A DNA stretch of 64,000 nt, from positions 62,001 through 126,000 of the forward strand of contig NZ_CAJATU010000042.1 in the NCBI RefSeq assembly GCF_903944925.1. Reading direction: 5' to 3'. A model generated the notes under the pieces. The model saw nothing but the letters and a program-made list of their open reading frames with translations, was not told where the DNA came from and made no database searches. How positions within the stretch are numbered: position 1 is the first letter of the stretch; every line of letters starts with the position of its first letter. Source of the DNA: an uncultured Rhodopila sp. Its GTDB lineage: Bacteria > Pseudomonadota > Alphaproteobacteria > Acetobacterales > Acetobacteraceae. The position numbers and the translations under genes were made by a program. Shown one piece after another: positions 37,857-47,586 of the stretch.

Positions 37857-38978
37857 GTGGCTCTGTCACCGCCCCACGCGTCGCGGTCGGCCGATCTCCC
37901 GCACATGCAGGCGGCTCTGGCAATGGCGCGCCGCGGGCTGGGCACAACCTGGCCCAACCCGTCCGTCGGCTGCGTCATCGTGCGTGGCGGACGCGTTGTC
38001 GGCCGGGGCAACACCGCCCCCGGCGGGCGGCCGCACGCCGAGCCGATCGCCCTGGCGATGGCGGGTGACCTCGCGAAAGGCGCCACCGCCTACGTTACGC
38101 TCGAACCCTGCTGCCACTATGGCCGCTCTCCCCCCTGCACCGATGCGCTGATCGCCTCCGGCATCAGCCGGATCGTCATCGCCACTGGCGATCCCGACCC
38201 TCGGGTGGACGGCCTCGGGCTGGAGAAACTGCGCACTGCCGGAATTGCGGTTGAAACCGGCCTGCTGGAAGCCGAGGCCAGGGACGTCCTGCTCGGCTTC
38301 TCCCACCGCGTCACCTTGGGCCGCCCGATGGTGACGTTGAAGCTGGCCTCCACGCTGGACGGCCGCATCGCGACGAGCGCCGGCGAGAGCCAGTGGATCA
38401 CCGGCACGCCCGCGCGCCGCCTCGCCCACGCCCTGCGCGGACGTCACGACGCCGTCATGGTTGGCGTTGGCACCGTGCTGGCCGACAATCCCGACCTGAC
38501 CTGCCGCATCCGCGGGTTCCGCCCGTCCCCCGTTGTCCGCATCGTCGCCGACAGCCACCTGCGCACGCCGCTGACCTCCCGGCTTTCCGGCACCGCCGCC
38601 GAAGCCCCGGTATGGCTCCTGGTCCGCGAGGGCACCGATCCGGCGCGGCGGACGGCGTTCAGCAACCTCGGCGCCACGCTGATCGACGTGCCGGGCGCCT
38701 CGGCGGGCATCGATCTGACCGCCGCATTCCAGGCGCTCGGCGATGCCGGTCTGACCCGTGTGCTGGTCGAAGGCGGGGGTCAACTCGCCGCCGCGCTGCT
38801 GCGGGCGGATCTGGTTGACCGCATCGCGTGGTTCCACGCCCCGGCGATCATGGGCGGCGATGGCTGGCCAGCGGTGCAGGCCTTCGGTATCGAGACACTT
38901 GACCGCATGCCGCGGTTCCGGCGGCATTGCGTAACTTCCATCGAAAACGACATGCTAAGCGAGTATTCGAGGCAATAA
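37857..38978 (+). CDS. ribD: Bifunctional diaminohydroxyphosphoribosylaminopyrimidine deaminase / 5-amino-6-ribosylaminouracil reductase
   Basis: Second and third steps of riboflavin synthesis. 373 residues. The deaminase domain has HAEPIALAMAG and PCCHYGRSPPCTDALI for zinc; the reductase domain begins near FSHRVTLGRPMVTLKLASTL and includes VLVEGGGQLAAALL. A GTG start at 37857, right after GGGG and 3 bp past nrdR, was chosen; the next methionine (HMQAALAM) would remove part of the deaminase N-terminus. Confidence 0.94.
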   Translation: MALSPPHASRSADLPHMQAALAMARRGLGTTWPNPSVGCVIVRGGRVVGRGNTAPGGRPHAEPIALAMAGDLAKGATAYVTLEPCCHYGRSPPCTDALIASGISRIVIATGDPDPRVDGLGLEKLRTAGIAVETGLLEAEARDVLLGFSHRVTLGRPMVTLKLASTLDGRIATSAGESQWITGTPARRLAHALRGRHDAVMVGVGTVLADNPDLTCRIRGFRPSPVVRIVADSHLRTPLTSRLSGTAAEAPVWLLVREGTDPARRTAFSNLGATLIDVPGASAGIDLTAAFQALGDAGLTRVLVEGGGQLAAALLRADLVDRIAWFHAPAIMGGDGWPAVQAFGIETLDRMPRFRRHCVTSIENDMLSEYSRQ

Positions 38979-38980
38979 CC

Positions 38981-39586
38981 ATGTTTACCGGCATCATAAG
39001 CGCGCTCGGCACAGTCCGCGCGATCGAACCCATTGGAGCCGGCAGGGACATGCGGCTGCTGATCGACACCCCGGCGGCCTTTATGGCCGAACCGCCCGTC
39101 GGCCTCGGTGCATCCATCGCCTGTTCGGGCTGCTGCCTGACCGTCGTGGACCTCGGCGCCGACTGGTTCGCCGTCGATGCGTCGGCAGAGACGCTCGCGC
39201 ACACCAAGCTGGGGTCATGGGATATCGGATCGCGGGTCAACCTCGAGAGGTCGCTGCGGCTGGGCGACGAGCTTGGCGGCCACCTGGTGTCCGGCCATGT
39301 CGATGGCGTCGGCCAGGCGGTGTCGGCGACGCCGGAAAATGCCTCGACGCGCTGGGTGTTCCGCGTGCCTGCCGCGCTGTCGCGCTTCATCGCGGTCAAG
39401 GGCAGCGTCGCGATCGACGGCGTGTCGTTGACGGTCAACGAGGTCGCGGGCGATACCTTCGGGGTGAACATCATCCCGCACACCGCCTCGGTCACCGGCT
39501 TCGGTACCTTGAAGCCGAACGATCCGGTCAATATCGAGATCGACACGCTCGCGCGCTATGTCGCCCGGCTGGCGGAGACCGCCTGA
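38981..39586 (+). CDS. ribE: Riboflavin synthase alpha subunit
   Basis: Dismutates two 6,7-dimethyl-8-ribityllumazines to riboflavin. 201 residues with two lumazine-binding repeats: MFTGIISALGTVRAIE then GASIACSGCCLTVVDL, and GHLVSGHVDGVG then GSVAIDGVSLTVNEV. Its TGA overlaps the ribB ATG (TGATG). It follows ribD by 2 bp. Confidence 0.96.
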   Translation: MFTGIISALGTVRAIEPIGAGRDMRLLIDTPAAFMAEPPVGLGASIACSGCCLTVVDLGADWFAVDASAETLAHTKLGSWDIGSRVNLERSLRLGDELGGHLVSGHVDGVGQAVSATPENASTRWVFRVPAALSRFIAVKGSVAIDGVSLTVNEVAGDTFGVNIIPHTASVTGFGTLKPNDPVNIEIDTLARYVARLAETA

Positions 39587-40740
39587 TGGAAAACCTGCAC
39601 GACAAGCTCGTCACCAGCGAATGGTCGCAGTACATTTCCTCCGCCGATGAGATCATCGAAGAGGCTCGCAACGGCCGGATGTTCATCCTGGTCGATGATG
39701 AAGACCGCGAGAACGAGGGCGACCTTGTAGTCCCCGCGCAGTTCGCCACGCCGGACGCGATCAATTTCATGGCCCGGCATGCACGCGGCCTGATCTGCCT
39801 GGCGCTGACCCGCAAGCGGGTGGAGAAACTCGGCCTGCCGCTCATGAGCCAGCAGAATGGCACGCGCCACCAGACCGCGTTCACGGTGTCGATCGAGGCG
39901 CGCGAGGGCGTCACTACCGGCATTTCCGCCGCGGACCGGGCGAGGACGGTTGCGGTTGCGATCAATTCGGACAGTACGCGGGACGACATCACCACGCCCG
40001 GGCACGTCTTTCCGCTGATGGCGCGCGAAGGCGGCACGCTGGTGCGGGCGGGTCACACCGAGGCGTCGGTCGATATAGCCCGCAAGGCGGGACTGACCCC
40101 GGCGGCGGTGATCTGCGAGATCATGAACGATGACGGCACGATGGCGCGGCTGCCGGACCTCGTGACTTTCGCCCAGCACCACAACCTCAAGCTCGGCACG
40201 ATCGCCGATCTGATCGCGCACCGGCGGTTGACGGAACGGCTGGTGCGGCGGGTCGAGGAAGGTGCCTACCAGCATCCGGCCGGCGGCGACTGGCGCGCGG
40301 TGGTTTATGCGAACACGGTCGAGTATCAGGAGCATCTGGCGCTGATCAAAGGCGACGTCAGCGGGGTCGAGCCGATCATGGTGCGCATGCATGCGGTGGA
40401 CCTGCTGGACGACATGACCGGCTCGCCACACTGGATCGCCGTGCATAATGCGATGCATATGATCGCCAAGGCCGGCCGCGGGATCGTCGTGCTGATCCGC
40501 GAGCACCGGCCGACGGCACTGGCCGAGCGCGTGCGCATGCTCGGTTCGGCTGCCCCCGGGCCGACGCGGGAGTTGCGGGATTACGGCATCGGCGCGCAGA
40601 TCCTGCTGGACCTCGGGGTCAAGAACATGATCCTTCTCACCAACCGCCGCCGCACGGTGATCGGACTTGAAGGCTATGGCTTGAATATCGTCGAGCAGCG
40701 GCCGATCCCGAATATTGTTGGAACGGATTATCAAGGATGA
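39586..40740 (+). CDS. ribB: 3,4-dihydroxy-2-butanone 4-phosphate synthase with degenerate GTP cyclohydrolase II domain (RibBX type)
   Basis: 384 residues. The N-terminal RibB domain is complete: ILVDDEDRENEGDLVVPAQF and LMAREGGTLVRAGHTEASVD carry the metal and substrate residues. The C-terminal half aligns with GTP cyclohydrolase II (ending TNRRRTVIGLEGYGLNIVEQ), but the zinc site is gone: where GCHII has the ECLTGD...C.C cysteines this has AVDLLDDMTGSPHW, and the domain contains no cysteine. So only the butanone phosphate activity is expected and a separate ribA is needed elsewhere. It overlaps ribE and ribH by 1 and 4 bases. Confidence 0.93.
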   Translation: MENLHDKLVTSEWSQYISSADEIIEEARNGRMFILVDDEDRENEGDLVVPAQFATPDAINFMARHARGLICLALTRKRVEKLGLPLMSQQNGTRHQTAFTVSIEAREGVTTGISAADRARTVAVAINSDSTRDDITTPGHVFPLMAREGGTLVRAGHTEASVDIARKAGLTPAAVICEIMNDDGTMARLPDLVTFAQHHNLKLGTIADLIAHRRLTERLVRRVEEGAYQHPAGGDWRAVVYANTVEYQEHLALIKGDVSGVEPIMVRMHAVDLLDDMTGSPHWIAVHNAMHMIAKAGRGIVVLIREHRPTALAERVRMLGSAAPGPTRELRDYGIGAQILLDLGVKNMILLTNRRRTVIGLEGYGLNIVEQRPIPNIVGTDYQG

Positions 40741-41219
40741 GTACGCAGGACGCCGAACTGCCCAGCGCGCCGCGCGTGGAAGGGCCGTCGCCGCACGTGC
40801 TGATCGTGCGCGCGCCCTATTACCGCACCGTGGTCGAAGGGCTGACAATTGGCGCGCAGCGGATTCTCGGCGAGGCGGGGGCGACGTCGGAGGTACTTGA
40901 CGTTGCCGGCGCTTACGAACTGGCGCAGGCTATCCGAATCGCATTGCGCGGCAGCCGCCGGTTCGACGGGTTCGTCGCGCTGGGCTGCATCGTCAAGGGC
41001 GAAACCGACCATTACGACTTCATCTGCCGGGCCTCGATGGACGGGATCCTGGGCGTCGCGCTGCAATTCGGCATCTGTCTCGGCACCGGGCTGCTGACCT
41101 GCGACACGGTTGCCCAGGCGGAGGCGCGGTCGGGCCAGGACGGCCACAACAAGGGGGCCGAAGCCGCCGCGGCGGCGCTATTGCAGATCAACATCGCCCG
41201 CCGGCTTGGCGCCGCCTGA
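40737..41219 (+). CDS. ribH: 6,7-dimethyl-8-ribityllumazine synthase
   Basis: Condenses the ribityl pyrimidine with dihydroxybutanone phosphate, the penultimate riboflavin step. 160 residues. LIVRAPYYRTVVEGLTIGAQ, DVAGAYELAQAIRIAL and GCIVKGETDHYDFICRASMD mark the family. It overlaps ribB by ATGA and nusB by TGATG. Confidence 0.95.
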   Translation: MSTQDAELPSAPRVEGPSPHVLIVRAPYYRTVVEGLTIGAQRILGEAGATSEVLDVAGAYELAQAIRIALRGSRRFDGFVALGCIVKGETDHYDFICRASMDGILGVALQFGICLGTGLLTCDTVAQAEARSGQDGHNKGAEAAAAALLQINIARRLGAA

Positions 41220-41695
41220 TGGCACGTGCCCCGAAAACCCGGACGCGTACCGCGTCGCGGGTTGCTGCGGTGCAGGCATTGTTCCAGGCCGAGCAGGCCG
41301 GCGACAACCCGGAAACGGTGATCGACCAGTTCGTCAAGCACCGGCTGGGCGACCTCGCCGGCCAGGACGGGTTCGAGGACGGGCGCATCCCGGACGCTGA
41401 GGTGCCGCTGTTTGCGCGGGTGGTGCGCGAGGCGGTGCGGCGGCAGGACGCGATCGATCCTCTGGTGTCCGATGCGCTGCCGGACGACTGGCCGCTGGCC
41501 CGGCTCGATCCGGTGTTGCGGGCGTTGATCCGGGCCGGTGTGGCGGAACTGACGATGACGGATGGACCGCCGGCGAAGGTCGTGATCAACGAATATCTGG
41601 ATATCGCGCGCGGGTTCTTTTCGGGTCCGGAGCCGGGGCTGACGAATGCGGTGCTCGACAAGGTAGCTCGGACGGTGCGGGCGGTGGAGTTCTAG
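41219..41695 (+). CDS. nusB: Transcription antitermination factor NusB
   Basis: 158-residue all-helical RNA-binding protein for rRNA antitermination. TRTASRVAAVQALFQAEQAG and, at the end, INEYLDIARGFFSGPEPGLT then NAVLDKVA fit the family. The start codon overlaps the ribH stop, a conserved ribH-nusB coupling. Confidence 0.94.
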   Translation: MARAPKTRTRTASRVAAVQALFQAEQAGDNPETVIDQFVKHRLGDLAGQDGFEDGRIPDAEVPLFARVVREAVRRQDAIDPLVSDALPDDWPLARLDPVLRALIRAGVAELTMTDGPPAKVVINEYLDIARGFFSGPEPGLTNAVLDKVARTVRAVEF

Positions 41696-41739
41696 CGCCG
41701 CTCAGGCACGCCCATCGGCCCAACGAAAGCTTCGCGGGT

Positions 41740-42108
41740 CTACGAGTCTCGTTTTCGCACCGGTGCGAAGGGCTGCATGCCGTGAGTCTGCGGCAGCATT
41801 GCGGTGCGCAGCCGGGTTTCCGGCCAATCGGCGTGCGCCGCGGCGACACTGTTTGCCGGCCTGGCGCCGGCGGTTTCGCTGTCTTGCTCCTCATCCGGTT
41901 CGAGCACGCCGGTGAGGTTGGGGGTTATGCCATCGCCCAACCAGACTCCCGTATCGGCGTCCTCACCGGTCAACACAGGAATCGACACGGGATCGATGAT
42001 GCCAGCCTGCGCCAGGGCCTGGCCCACATCTTCCCCATCGGGCGCGAGCACGGCGCGAATCGAAACGCGGTTCAGGTCCGTTAAGGCGTGCAGCGGATCG
42101 TCGGTCAT
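41740..42108 (-). CDS. Hypothetical acidic protein
   Basis: 122 residues, acidic, no cysteine, no membrane helix or signal. Composition (DPLHALTDLNRVSIRAVLAP then DGEDVGQALAQAGIIDPVSI) looks like a real soluble protein rather than a shadow; the opposite-strand frames here are Ser/Arg-rich and unlikely. It faces nusB tail to tail and is divergent from the TPR protein across 148 bp. No family recognised. Confidence 0.5.
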   Translation of the reverse strand: MTDDPLHALTDLNRVSIRAVLAPDGEDVGQALAQAGIIDPVSIPVLTGEDADTGVWLGDGITPNLTGVLEPDEEQDSETAGARPANSVAAAHADWPETRLRTAMLPQTHGMQPFAPVRKRDS

Positions 42109-42256
42109 CGCGGTTCCGTTTGTTCATTTTTTGTTCTTACCCGCTTCAGGTCGGATTTTCAAGGTTTTTCTGCTCCGTCGCGGGCTTGCGGGATCGGGCA
42201 CCACTGGAACAGGTAGACTGTCGTCGTTATAACGCGTTCTGTATGAGTTCGCCGTC

Positions 42257-44401
42257 TTGCTTCGCAGCACTTTGCCCGACCCCTCGCGACGGATCGACCG
42301 TGGCGTGAACCCAATCTGGTATTCAAAGCGGGTGCGTTACGGGGCGGTTGCCGGGATTGTCTTCGCCTCCGTCACAGCGGCTGCTTCGGTATGGGTTTTT
42401 ACCCGCCCCGTGCCCGGCGATCGGACGTCGCAGACCGATGCGCCCGCTCCGGCAAGCCTGAAAACCATCGTTCGGCTCCCGAATCAGCCCGATTCCACTG
42501 CTTTTCTCTCGGCAATCGCGGACTTGCAACGCCAGTTCGCAGCCAGGGCGTGGCTGCGGCCCGACACGGCGACACAAACGACCGCCGAGGCTACCGGCGG
42601 CGACGAACGGTTGCCGCTGGCATTCGCGCTGCTGCGGAAAGGTAAGTTCGACTCAGCAACCCGGTTGTTGCAGGCCGTCGGCGCGGACAGCGCAACCCGC
42701 GCGCGACAGGATCGCAGCGACGCGATTATGGCCTATCACATCCTCGGCGCGATCGCCGAAACACCGCAAAAAGCCCTCGACGCCTACGCGCATGATGTCG
42801 AGATGGATCCGGATGACATCGAAGGCCTGCTTGGCAGCGGCTGGATCGCGATGCAACAGGGCCAGGCGGGTGAGGCCGACAGGCGCTTCCATCGAGTCCT
42901 GCCGCTGCTAACCGGCGAAGCACAGCCATGGAACCGATTTAGGGTCAGGCTTGGCCTCGGCAATGTCCGTGAACAGCGCGCCGAACTCCCGGAAGCCCTG
43001 ACATTCTACCTCGATGCCCTGGCCATCGGCGAGCAACAGCGGCAATCGAACCCGGATGATAAAGAATGGCAGCGCGCTCTGGTGGTCGCATATCAGCAGA
43101 TCGGCAACGTGCTCGGTGCGCAAGGCAATCTGACGGAAGCTCTCCAAGCCTACCGCCACGGCCTGAGGACGGCCAGGATGCTGGCGGACGCCGAACCAGA
43201 AAACCCCGAGCGGGAGGACACCGTCGCAATCCTGTTGACCAAGGTTGGCGACGTTTTGGCCGCCCGAAAAGATTCGGTCGGCGCTCGCGCCGCCTACGAT
43301 GACGCCCTGGCGATGTCCGAACATTTGGCCGAGTCGCAGCGGAACGACGCCAGGTGGCAATCAGAACTCGCGCTGTGCGATGAGAAGGCCGGGGACGCCA
43401 GGCTGGCGGCGGGTGACAAGGCGGAGGCATTGAAGTCCTACCGCGCTGCCGTCGCGATCAGGCAACCGCTTGCGCGATCCGCCCCCACCGACATTCAGCG
43501 GCAGCGCGATCTCGCCGGATCACTGACAAAGGTCGGCGATTCCCAGCTCGCCAGGAATGAATTGGTTGACGCGCTGGTGTCTTACAACGATGCCTTCTCG
43601 ATTGCTGATCATCTGGTTCAGTCGGATCGGGACAATGCGGTTTTGCTGCACGACCTGGCGGTTTTGCTGGCTAAAATCGGCGCGGTCCAGGCGGCCCGCG
43701 GCAATGCCATCGATGCACTGAAATCGCATCGCGATGCGCTTGCCATCTTCGACCACCTTGCCAAGTCGGAGCCCGGCAATGCCGTTTGGCAGCATGACCT
43801 CTATGTTGCCTACGAGACGGTTGGGACAATTCTGTATTCACGCGGGGACCGCACGGAAGCGCTGAATGCATTCCGTGCGGGCGTGTCGAGTGCCGACGCC
43901 CTGGCTGCGGCCGAACCGCTCGATGCCGGCCGCCAAGTCGCCCTGCGCGATGCCGACCAGAATTTCGGCACCGCTTTGACGGCTCAGGGCGAGACGCCGG
44001 CAGGATTGGAGTTTCTCAATGACGCCAAGCTCATCACCGAGCGGCTGGCGCAAGCCGAGCCGGACAGTTTGCGTTGGCAGCACGATCTTGCGGTCATTCA
44101 GAACGGCATCGGCGACGCCCTGCTGGCCCGCGGTGACCTGCGGGGCTTGCAATCCTATCGCGATGCCCTGGCGATCCTGGAGCGCCTGATCCAGTCCGAT
44201 CCCGCGAATGCAGCATGGCGGCAAGACGCGATGCTGACCAATTGGCGGCTGGCAACTCACGATGACGATGCGCTGGGCCGCTGGAGGCTCATTGTTGCGT
44301 CCCTGCACGATGCCGCCGCGCGGACAAAGCTGACGGACCGACAGGCGGAGTGGCTTGCAACGGCGGAAAAAAACCTGGCGACTCTGACGCCGCGCCCGTG
44401 A
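42257..44401 (+). CDS. Membrane-anchored tetratricopeptide-repeat protein
   Basis: 714 residues. A transmembrane helix (AVAGIVFASVTAAASVWVF, about residues 29-48) is followed by a periplasmic tail made of about seven tandem units of roughly 51-53 residues (from about residue 215 to 680). The unit pattern is G[ND]vLaArG...EALqaYrdaLaI..rLaqsdP.N..WQrDLavay.kiG, a long-spaced TPR type. Start may be the ATG at 42257 or the GTG at 42305, which would leave a shorter cytoplasmic stub. A scaffold role is likely; no partner is evident, and the gene stands alone. Confidence 0.75.
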   Translation: MLRSTLPDPSRRIDRGVNPIWYSKRVRYGAVAGIVFASVTAAASVWVFTRPVPGDRTSQTDAPAPASLKTIVRLPNQPDSTAFLSAIADLQRQFAARAWLRPDTATQTTAEATGGDERLPLAFALLRKGKFDSATRLLQAVGADSATRARQDRSDAIMAYHILGAIAETPQKALDAYAHDVEMDPDDIEGLLGSGWIAMQQGQAGEADRRFHRVLPLLTGEAQPWNRFRVRLGLGNVREQRAELPEALTFYLDALAIGEQQRQSNPDDKEWQRALVVAYQQIGNVLGAQGNLTEALQAYRHGLRTARMLADAEPENPEREDTVAILLTKVGDVLAARKDSVGARAAYDDALAMSEHLAESQRNDARWQSELALCDEKAGDARLAAGDKAEALKSYRAAVAIRQPLARSAPTDIQRQRDLAGSLTKVGDSQLARNELVDALVSYNDAFSIADHLVQSDRDNAVLLHDLAVLLAKIGAVQAARGNAIDALKSHRDALAIFDHLAKSEPGNAVWQHDLYVAYETVGTILYSRGDRTEALNAFRAGVSSADALAAAEPLDAGRQVALRDADQNFGTALTAQGETPAGLEFLNDAKLITERLAQAEPDSLRWQHDLAVIQNGIGDALLARGDLRGLQSYRDALAILERLIQSDPANAAWRQDAMLTNWRLATHDDDALGRWRLIVASLHDAAARTKLTDRQAEWLATAEKNLATLTPRP

Positions 44402-44480
44402 TGCCGGCTGCGAGATGGCTGGACTTGCACCCGCCCGGGCAGGACGTCATGTCTTGGCGTACACGAACAAGGATTGCGCC

Positions 44481-45500
44481 ATGCGTGCCGTCGGTTACCG
44501 GGACTCCCTTCCGATCGATGCAGCCAACGCGCTGGTCGATGTCCAGCTTTCGAAGCCGGTGGCAGCCGGCAGGGATTTGCTGGTCCAAGTCCAGGCCATA
44601 TCGGTCAATCCGGTGGATACGAAGGTGCGGCGGCGCGCCACGCCCGAGGCCGGGGACTGGAAGATTCTCGGGTATGACGCCGCTGGAACCGTTGTTGCGA
44701 CCGGCCCGGACGCCACCCTGTTCCAGCCCGGCGACACCGTCTTCTATGCCGGTGACATGACCCGCCAGGGCACCAACGCCGAGCTGCATCTGGTTGATGA
44801 GCGGATCGTCGGCCGTAAGCCGAAGTCGTTGGATTGGGCACAGGCCGCCGCCCTGCCGCTGACCGCGATCACCGCGTGGGAAGCGCTGTTCGACCGGCTG
44901 AACGTGCGGCAGCGGGTGCCCGGCGCGGCGGAGGCGATCCTGGTTATCGGCGGCGCCGGCGGGGTGGCGTCGATCGCGATCCAGCTTGCCCGGCAGCTTG
45001 CCGGCCTGACCGTTGTCGCGACGGCGTCCCGGCCGGAGACGCGGGACTGGGTGCAGGCGCTCGGCGCGCACCATGTCATCGACCACAGCCGCAAGCTGGC
45101 GGAGCAGGTCGCCGCGCTTGGCATCGGTGAGCCGGGATTTGTGTTCTCCACCACCAACACCGATCGGCATCTGGCCGAAATCGTCGCGCTGATCGCGCCG
45201 CAAGGGCGGTTCGGTCTGATTGATGACCCGGCCTCGCTCGATATCATGCCGTTCAAGCGCAAGAGCGTGTCGGTGCATTGGGAGTTTATGTTCACCCGCC
45301 CGATGTTCCATACCGCGGACATGGGCGCCCAGGGCGCGCTGCTCAACGAGGTTGCGCGGCTGGTGGATGAAGGCACGTTGCGGACGACCATCGGCGAGAA
45401 TTTCGGGCCGATCAACGCGGCGAATTTAAAGCGGGCGCATGCGCTGATCGAGAGCGGGCGGGCACGGGGCAAGATCGTGCTGGAGGGTTTCCCCGCCTGA
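44481..45500 (+). CDS. Zinc-less MDR alcohol dehydrogenase / quinone oxidoreductase family protein
   Basis: 339 residues. N-terminal GroES-like domain (VQAISVNPVDTKVRR, LGYDAAGTVVATGPDATLFQ) and a Rossmann domain with ILVIGGAGGVASIAIQLARQ. It resembles the NADPH:quinone reductase-like subfamily often annotated as zinc-binding alcohol dehydrogenase family protein; no structural zinc cysteines are visible. The start at 44481 gives the family's MRAVGYRDSLPI opening. It follows the TPR gene by about 80 bp. Substrate unknown. Confidence 0.83.
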   Translation: MRAVGYRDSLPIDAANALVDVQLSKPVAAGRDLLVQVQAISVNPVDTKVRRRATPEAGDWKILGYDAAGTVVATGPDATLFQPGDTVFYAGDMTRQGTNAELHLVDERIVGRKPKSLDWAQAAALPLTAITAWEALFDRLNVRQRVPGAAEAILVIGGAGGVASIAIQLARQLAGLTVVATASRPETRDWVQALGAHHVIDHSRKLAEQVAALGIGEPGFVFSTTNTDRHLAEIVALIAPQGRFGLIDDPASLDIMPFKRKSVSVHWEFMFTRPMFHTADMGAQGALLNEVARLVDEGTLRTTIGENFGPINAANLKRAHALIESGRARGKIVLEGFPA

Positions 45501-45638
45501 CGCGGACTGTGGATTGTGCCGTCTGATGGGTCTGAACGATCCATGGATTGGATCGACCGATGCCGCGATTGACGTAGACCTGTATCGGTCCCGGCGGTAA
45601 CGGCACTCTGCGAATGTCCAAAACAACAGGGGGATACG

Positions 45639-46943
45639 ATGAAAATCAAAGGGGTGCGATGGTGGATGGTCGGCCTGGTGACGGCCGGACTGATCGTCAA
45701 TTACCTCGCGCGCAACACGTTGTCGGTCGCCGCGCCGGCAATGATGAAGGATCTGCATTTCGGCACCGAGGAATACTCCCACATCGTCGTCGCGTGGCAA
45801 CTTTGCTACGCATTCATGCAGCCGGTGGCCGGACACGTGCTCGACGTTGTCGGAACCAAGATCGGCTTTGCGGTATTCGCCCTGGCCTGGTCGGTTGCCT
45901 GCGCTGCAGCCGCGTTCGCGACGGGTTGGCAGAGCCTCGCCGCCCTGCGCGGCGTGCTTGGCCTGACCGAAGCTGCCGGCATCCCGGCCGGCGTGAAAGC
46001 CACCACCGAGTGGTTCCCGGCGAAGGAACGATCGGTTGGCATTGGCTGGTTCAATATCGGATCGTCGATTGGCGCGGTGGTTGCCCCGCCGCTGGTGGTC
46101 TGGGCGATCCTGCAGGGACGCTGGCAATGGGCGTTCCTGATCGTCGGTGGCCTTGGCATCGTGTGGACCGCGCTGTGGATGCTGTTCTACAAGCATCCGC
46201 GCGACCAGAAATTTCTGTCCGCCGCGGAGCGGGATTACATCGTCTCCGGCCAGGAAGCCCAATACAGCGATCCGAATGCGCCCAAGTTACGCTGGACCGA
46301 GATCCTGGCCAGCCGCAATTTCTGGTCGATCGGGATACCGCGCATCCTGTCCGAGCCGGCATGGCAGACGTTCAACGCCTGGATACCGCTGTACATGATG
46401 ACCGAGCGGCACATGAACCTGAAGGAGATCGCGCTGTTCGCCTGGCTGCCGTTCCTGGCCGCCGATATCGGTTGCGTGCTCGGCGGCTACCTGAGCCCGA
46501 TCTTCGTCCGGACTTTCGGGGTGTCCTGGCTGACGTCGCGCAAGTTGGTCGTGCTGACCGGCGCCGTCTGCATGATCGGACCGGCCTTCGTCGGACTTGT
46601 CGCCAGCCCGTATGCGGCGATCGCTCTGCTATGCGTCGGCGGCTTTGCTCATCAGACCCTGTCGGGCGGGCTGTATTCGGTGACATCGGACGTGTTCGGC
46701 AAGAACGAGGTGGCGACGGCAACCGGTCTGGGCGGAATGATGGGGTATCTGGGCGCGGCGGCGTTTACCGCGCTGTTCGGCGTGATGGTGTCTCAGGTGG
46801 GGTATGGCCCGCTGTTCGCGGTGCTGGCGGTGTTCGACCTGCTCGGCGCGGCAGTGGTGTTCATCCTGGCGCGCAAGCCGGATGAGGGCGTGGGCCACCT
46901 GCCTGCCGGGGCGGGATTGTCGGGGGCTGGTTCGGCAGCGTGA
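45639..46943 (+). CDS. MFS transporter, anion:cation symporter family (hexuronate-type)
   Basis: 434 residues and about 12 helices. The opening RWWMVGLVTAGLIVNYLARN, then GHVLDVVGTKIGFAVFALAW and GLTEAAGIPAGVKATTEWFP match the ACS family (ExuT/GarP-like) importing hexuronates or similar sugar acids. AGGGGG is well placed upstream. No uronate catabolic genes are next to it, so substrate is uncertain. A strong hairpin follows the stop. Confidence 0.85.
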   Translation: MKIKGVRWWMVGLVTAGLIVNYLARNTLSVAAPAMMKDLHFGTEEYSHIVVAWQLCYAFMQPVAGHVLDVVGTKIGFAVFALAWSVACAAAAFATGWQSLAALRGVLGLTEAAGIPAGVKATTEWFPAKERSVGIGWFNIGSSIGAVVAPPLVVWAILQGRWQWAFLIVGGLGIVWTALWMLFYKHPRDQKFLSAAERDYIVSGQEAQYSDPNAPKLRWTEILASRNFWSIGIPRILSEPAWQTFNAWIPLYMMTERHMNLKEIALFAWLPFLAADIGCVLGGYLSPIFVRTFGVSWLTSRKLVVLTGAVCMIGPAFVGLVASPYAAIALLCVGGFAHQTLSGGLYSVTSDVFGKNEVATATGLGGMMGYLGAAAFTALFGVMVSQVGYGPLFAVLAVFDLLGAAVVFILARKPDEGVGHLPAGAGLSGAGSAA

Positions 46944-46951
46944 TGCCGGCG

Positions 46952-46979
46952 ATGGCGCGGCATGGCTGCCGCGCCATCT
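46952..46979 (+). terminator. Hairpin terminator after the MFS gene
   Basis: Perfect 12-bp stem GATGGCGCGGCA / TGCCGCGCCATC with a TGGC loop, 9 bp after the stop, followed by TTAT. It may also serve convergent ssb. Confidence 0.65.
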
Positions 46980-47034
46980 TATACCTGGGTCTAAACAAAA
47001 GCCGCTTTGTTGACATCCTTCCCTAAAGTCGGCC

Positions 47035-47586
47035 CTAAAACGGGATCTCGTCGTCCAGGTCGCCGCCCTTCGGGGCATCCCAGGACGGACCGCCTGCCCC
47101 GCCGCCACTTCTGGCCGCCCCGCCGCTCGGACGGGCCGGGCCACTCGCCGCCCTTTCGCGCGGGGCGGTATAGCCGCCGCTGGGCGTGGCGCCCGCGTCG
47201 GGACCGCCGCTATAGCCGCCTTCGCCACCGCCCGACCGCGTGTCCAGCATCGTGAGTTGGCCGTTGAACCGGCCGATGACAACTTCCGTGGTGTAGCGCT
47301 CCTGCCCCTGCTGGTCGGCCCATTTGCGGGTCTGCAAGGAGCCTTCCACATAGATTTTGGCCCCCTTCTTCAGGTAGCGCTCAGCCACTTCGGCGACGCG
47401 GTCGTTGAAGATGACGATGCGGTGCCACTCGGTCTTTTCCTTGCGCTCCCCGGAGGCGCGGTCGTTCCACGTCTCGCTGGTCGCCAAGGTGAGGTTGACG
47501 ATCTTGCTGCCATCCTGGGTGGAGCGGACCTCCGGGTCCTTGCCCAGGTTCCCCACCAGAATCACCTTGTTGACGCTGCCTGCCAT
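47035..47586 (-). CDS. ssb: Single-stranded DNA-binding protein
   Basis: 183 residues. An N-terminal OB fold ([20 protein letters not shown], then [20 protein letters not shown]), a Gly/Pro-rich flexible linker (about 118-170) and the conserved acidic tip DLDDEIPF that docks repair and replication partners. It is separated from uvrA by several unrelated genes, whereas the two are often adjacent and divergent in this class. Confidence 0.96.
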   Translation of the reverse strand: MAGSVNKVILVGNLGKDPEVRSTQDGSKIVNLTLATSETWNDRASGERKEKTEWHRIVIFNDRVAEVAERYLKKGAKIYVEGSLQTRKWADQQGQERYTTEVVIGRFNGQLTMLDTRSGGGEGGYSGGPDAGATPSGGYTAPRERAASGPARPSGGAARSGGGAGGPSWDAPKGGDLDDEIPF

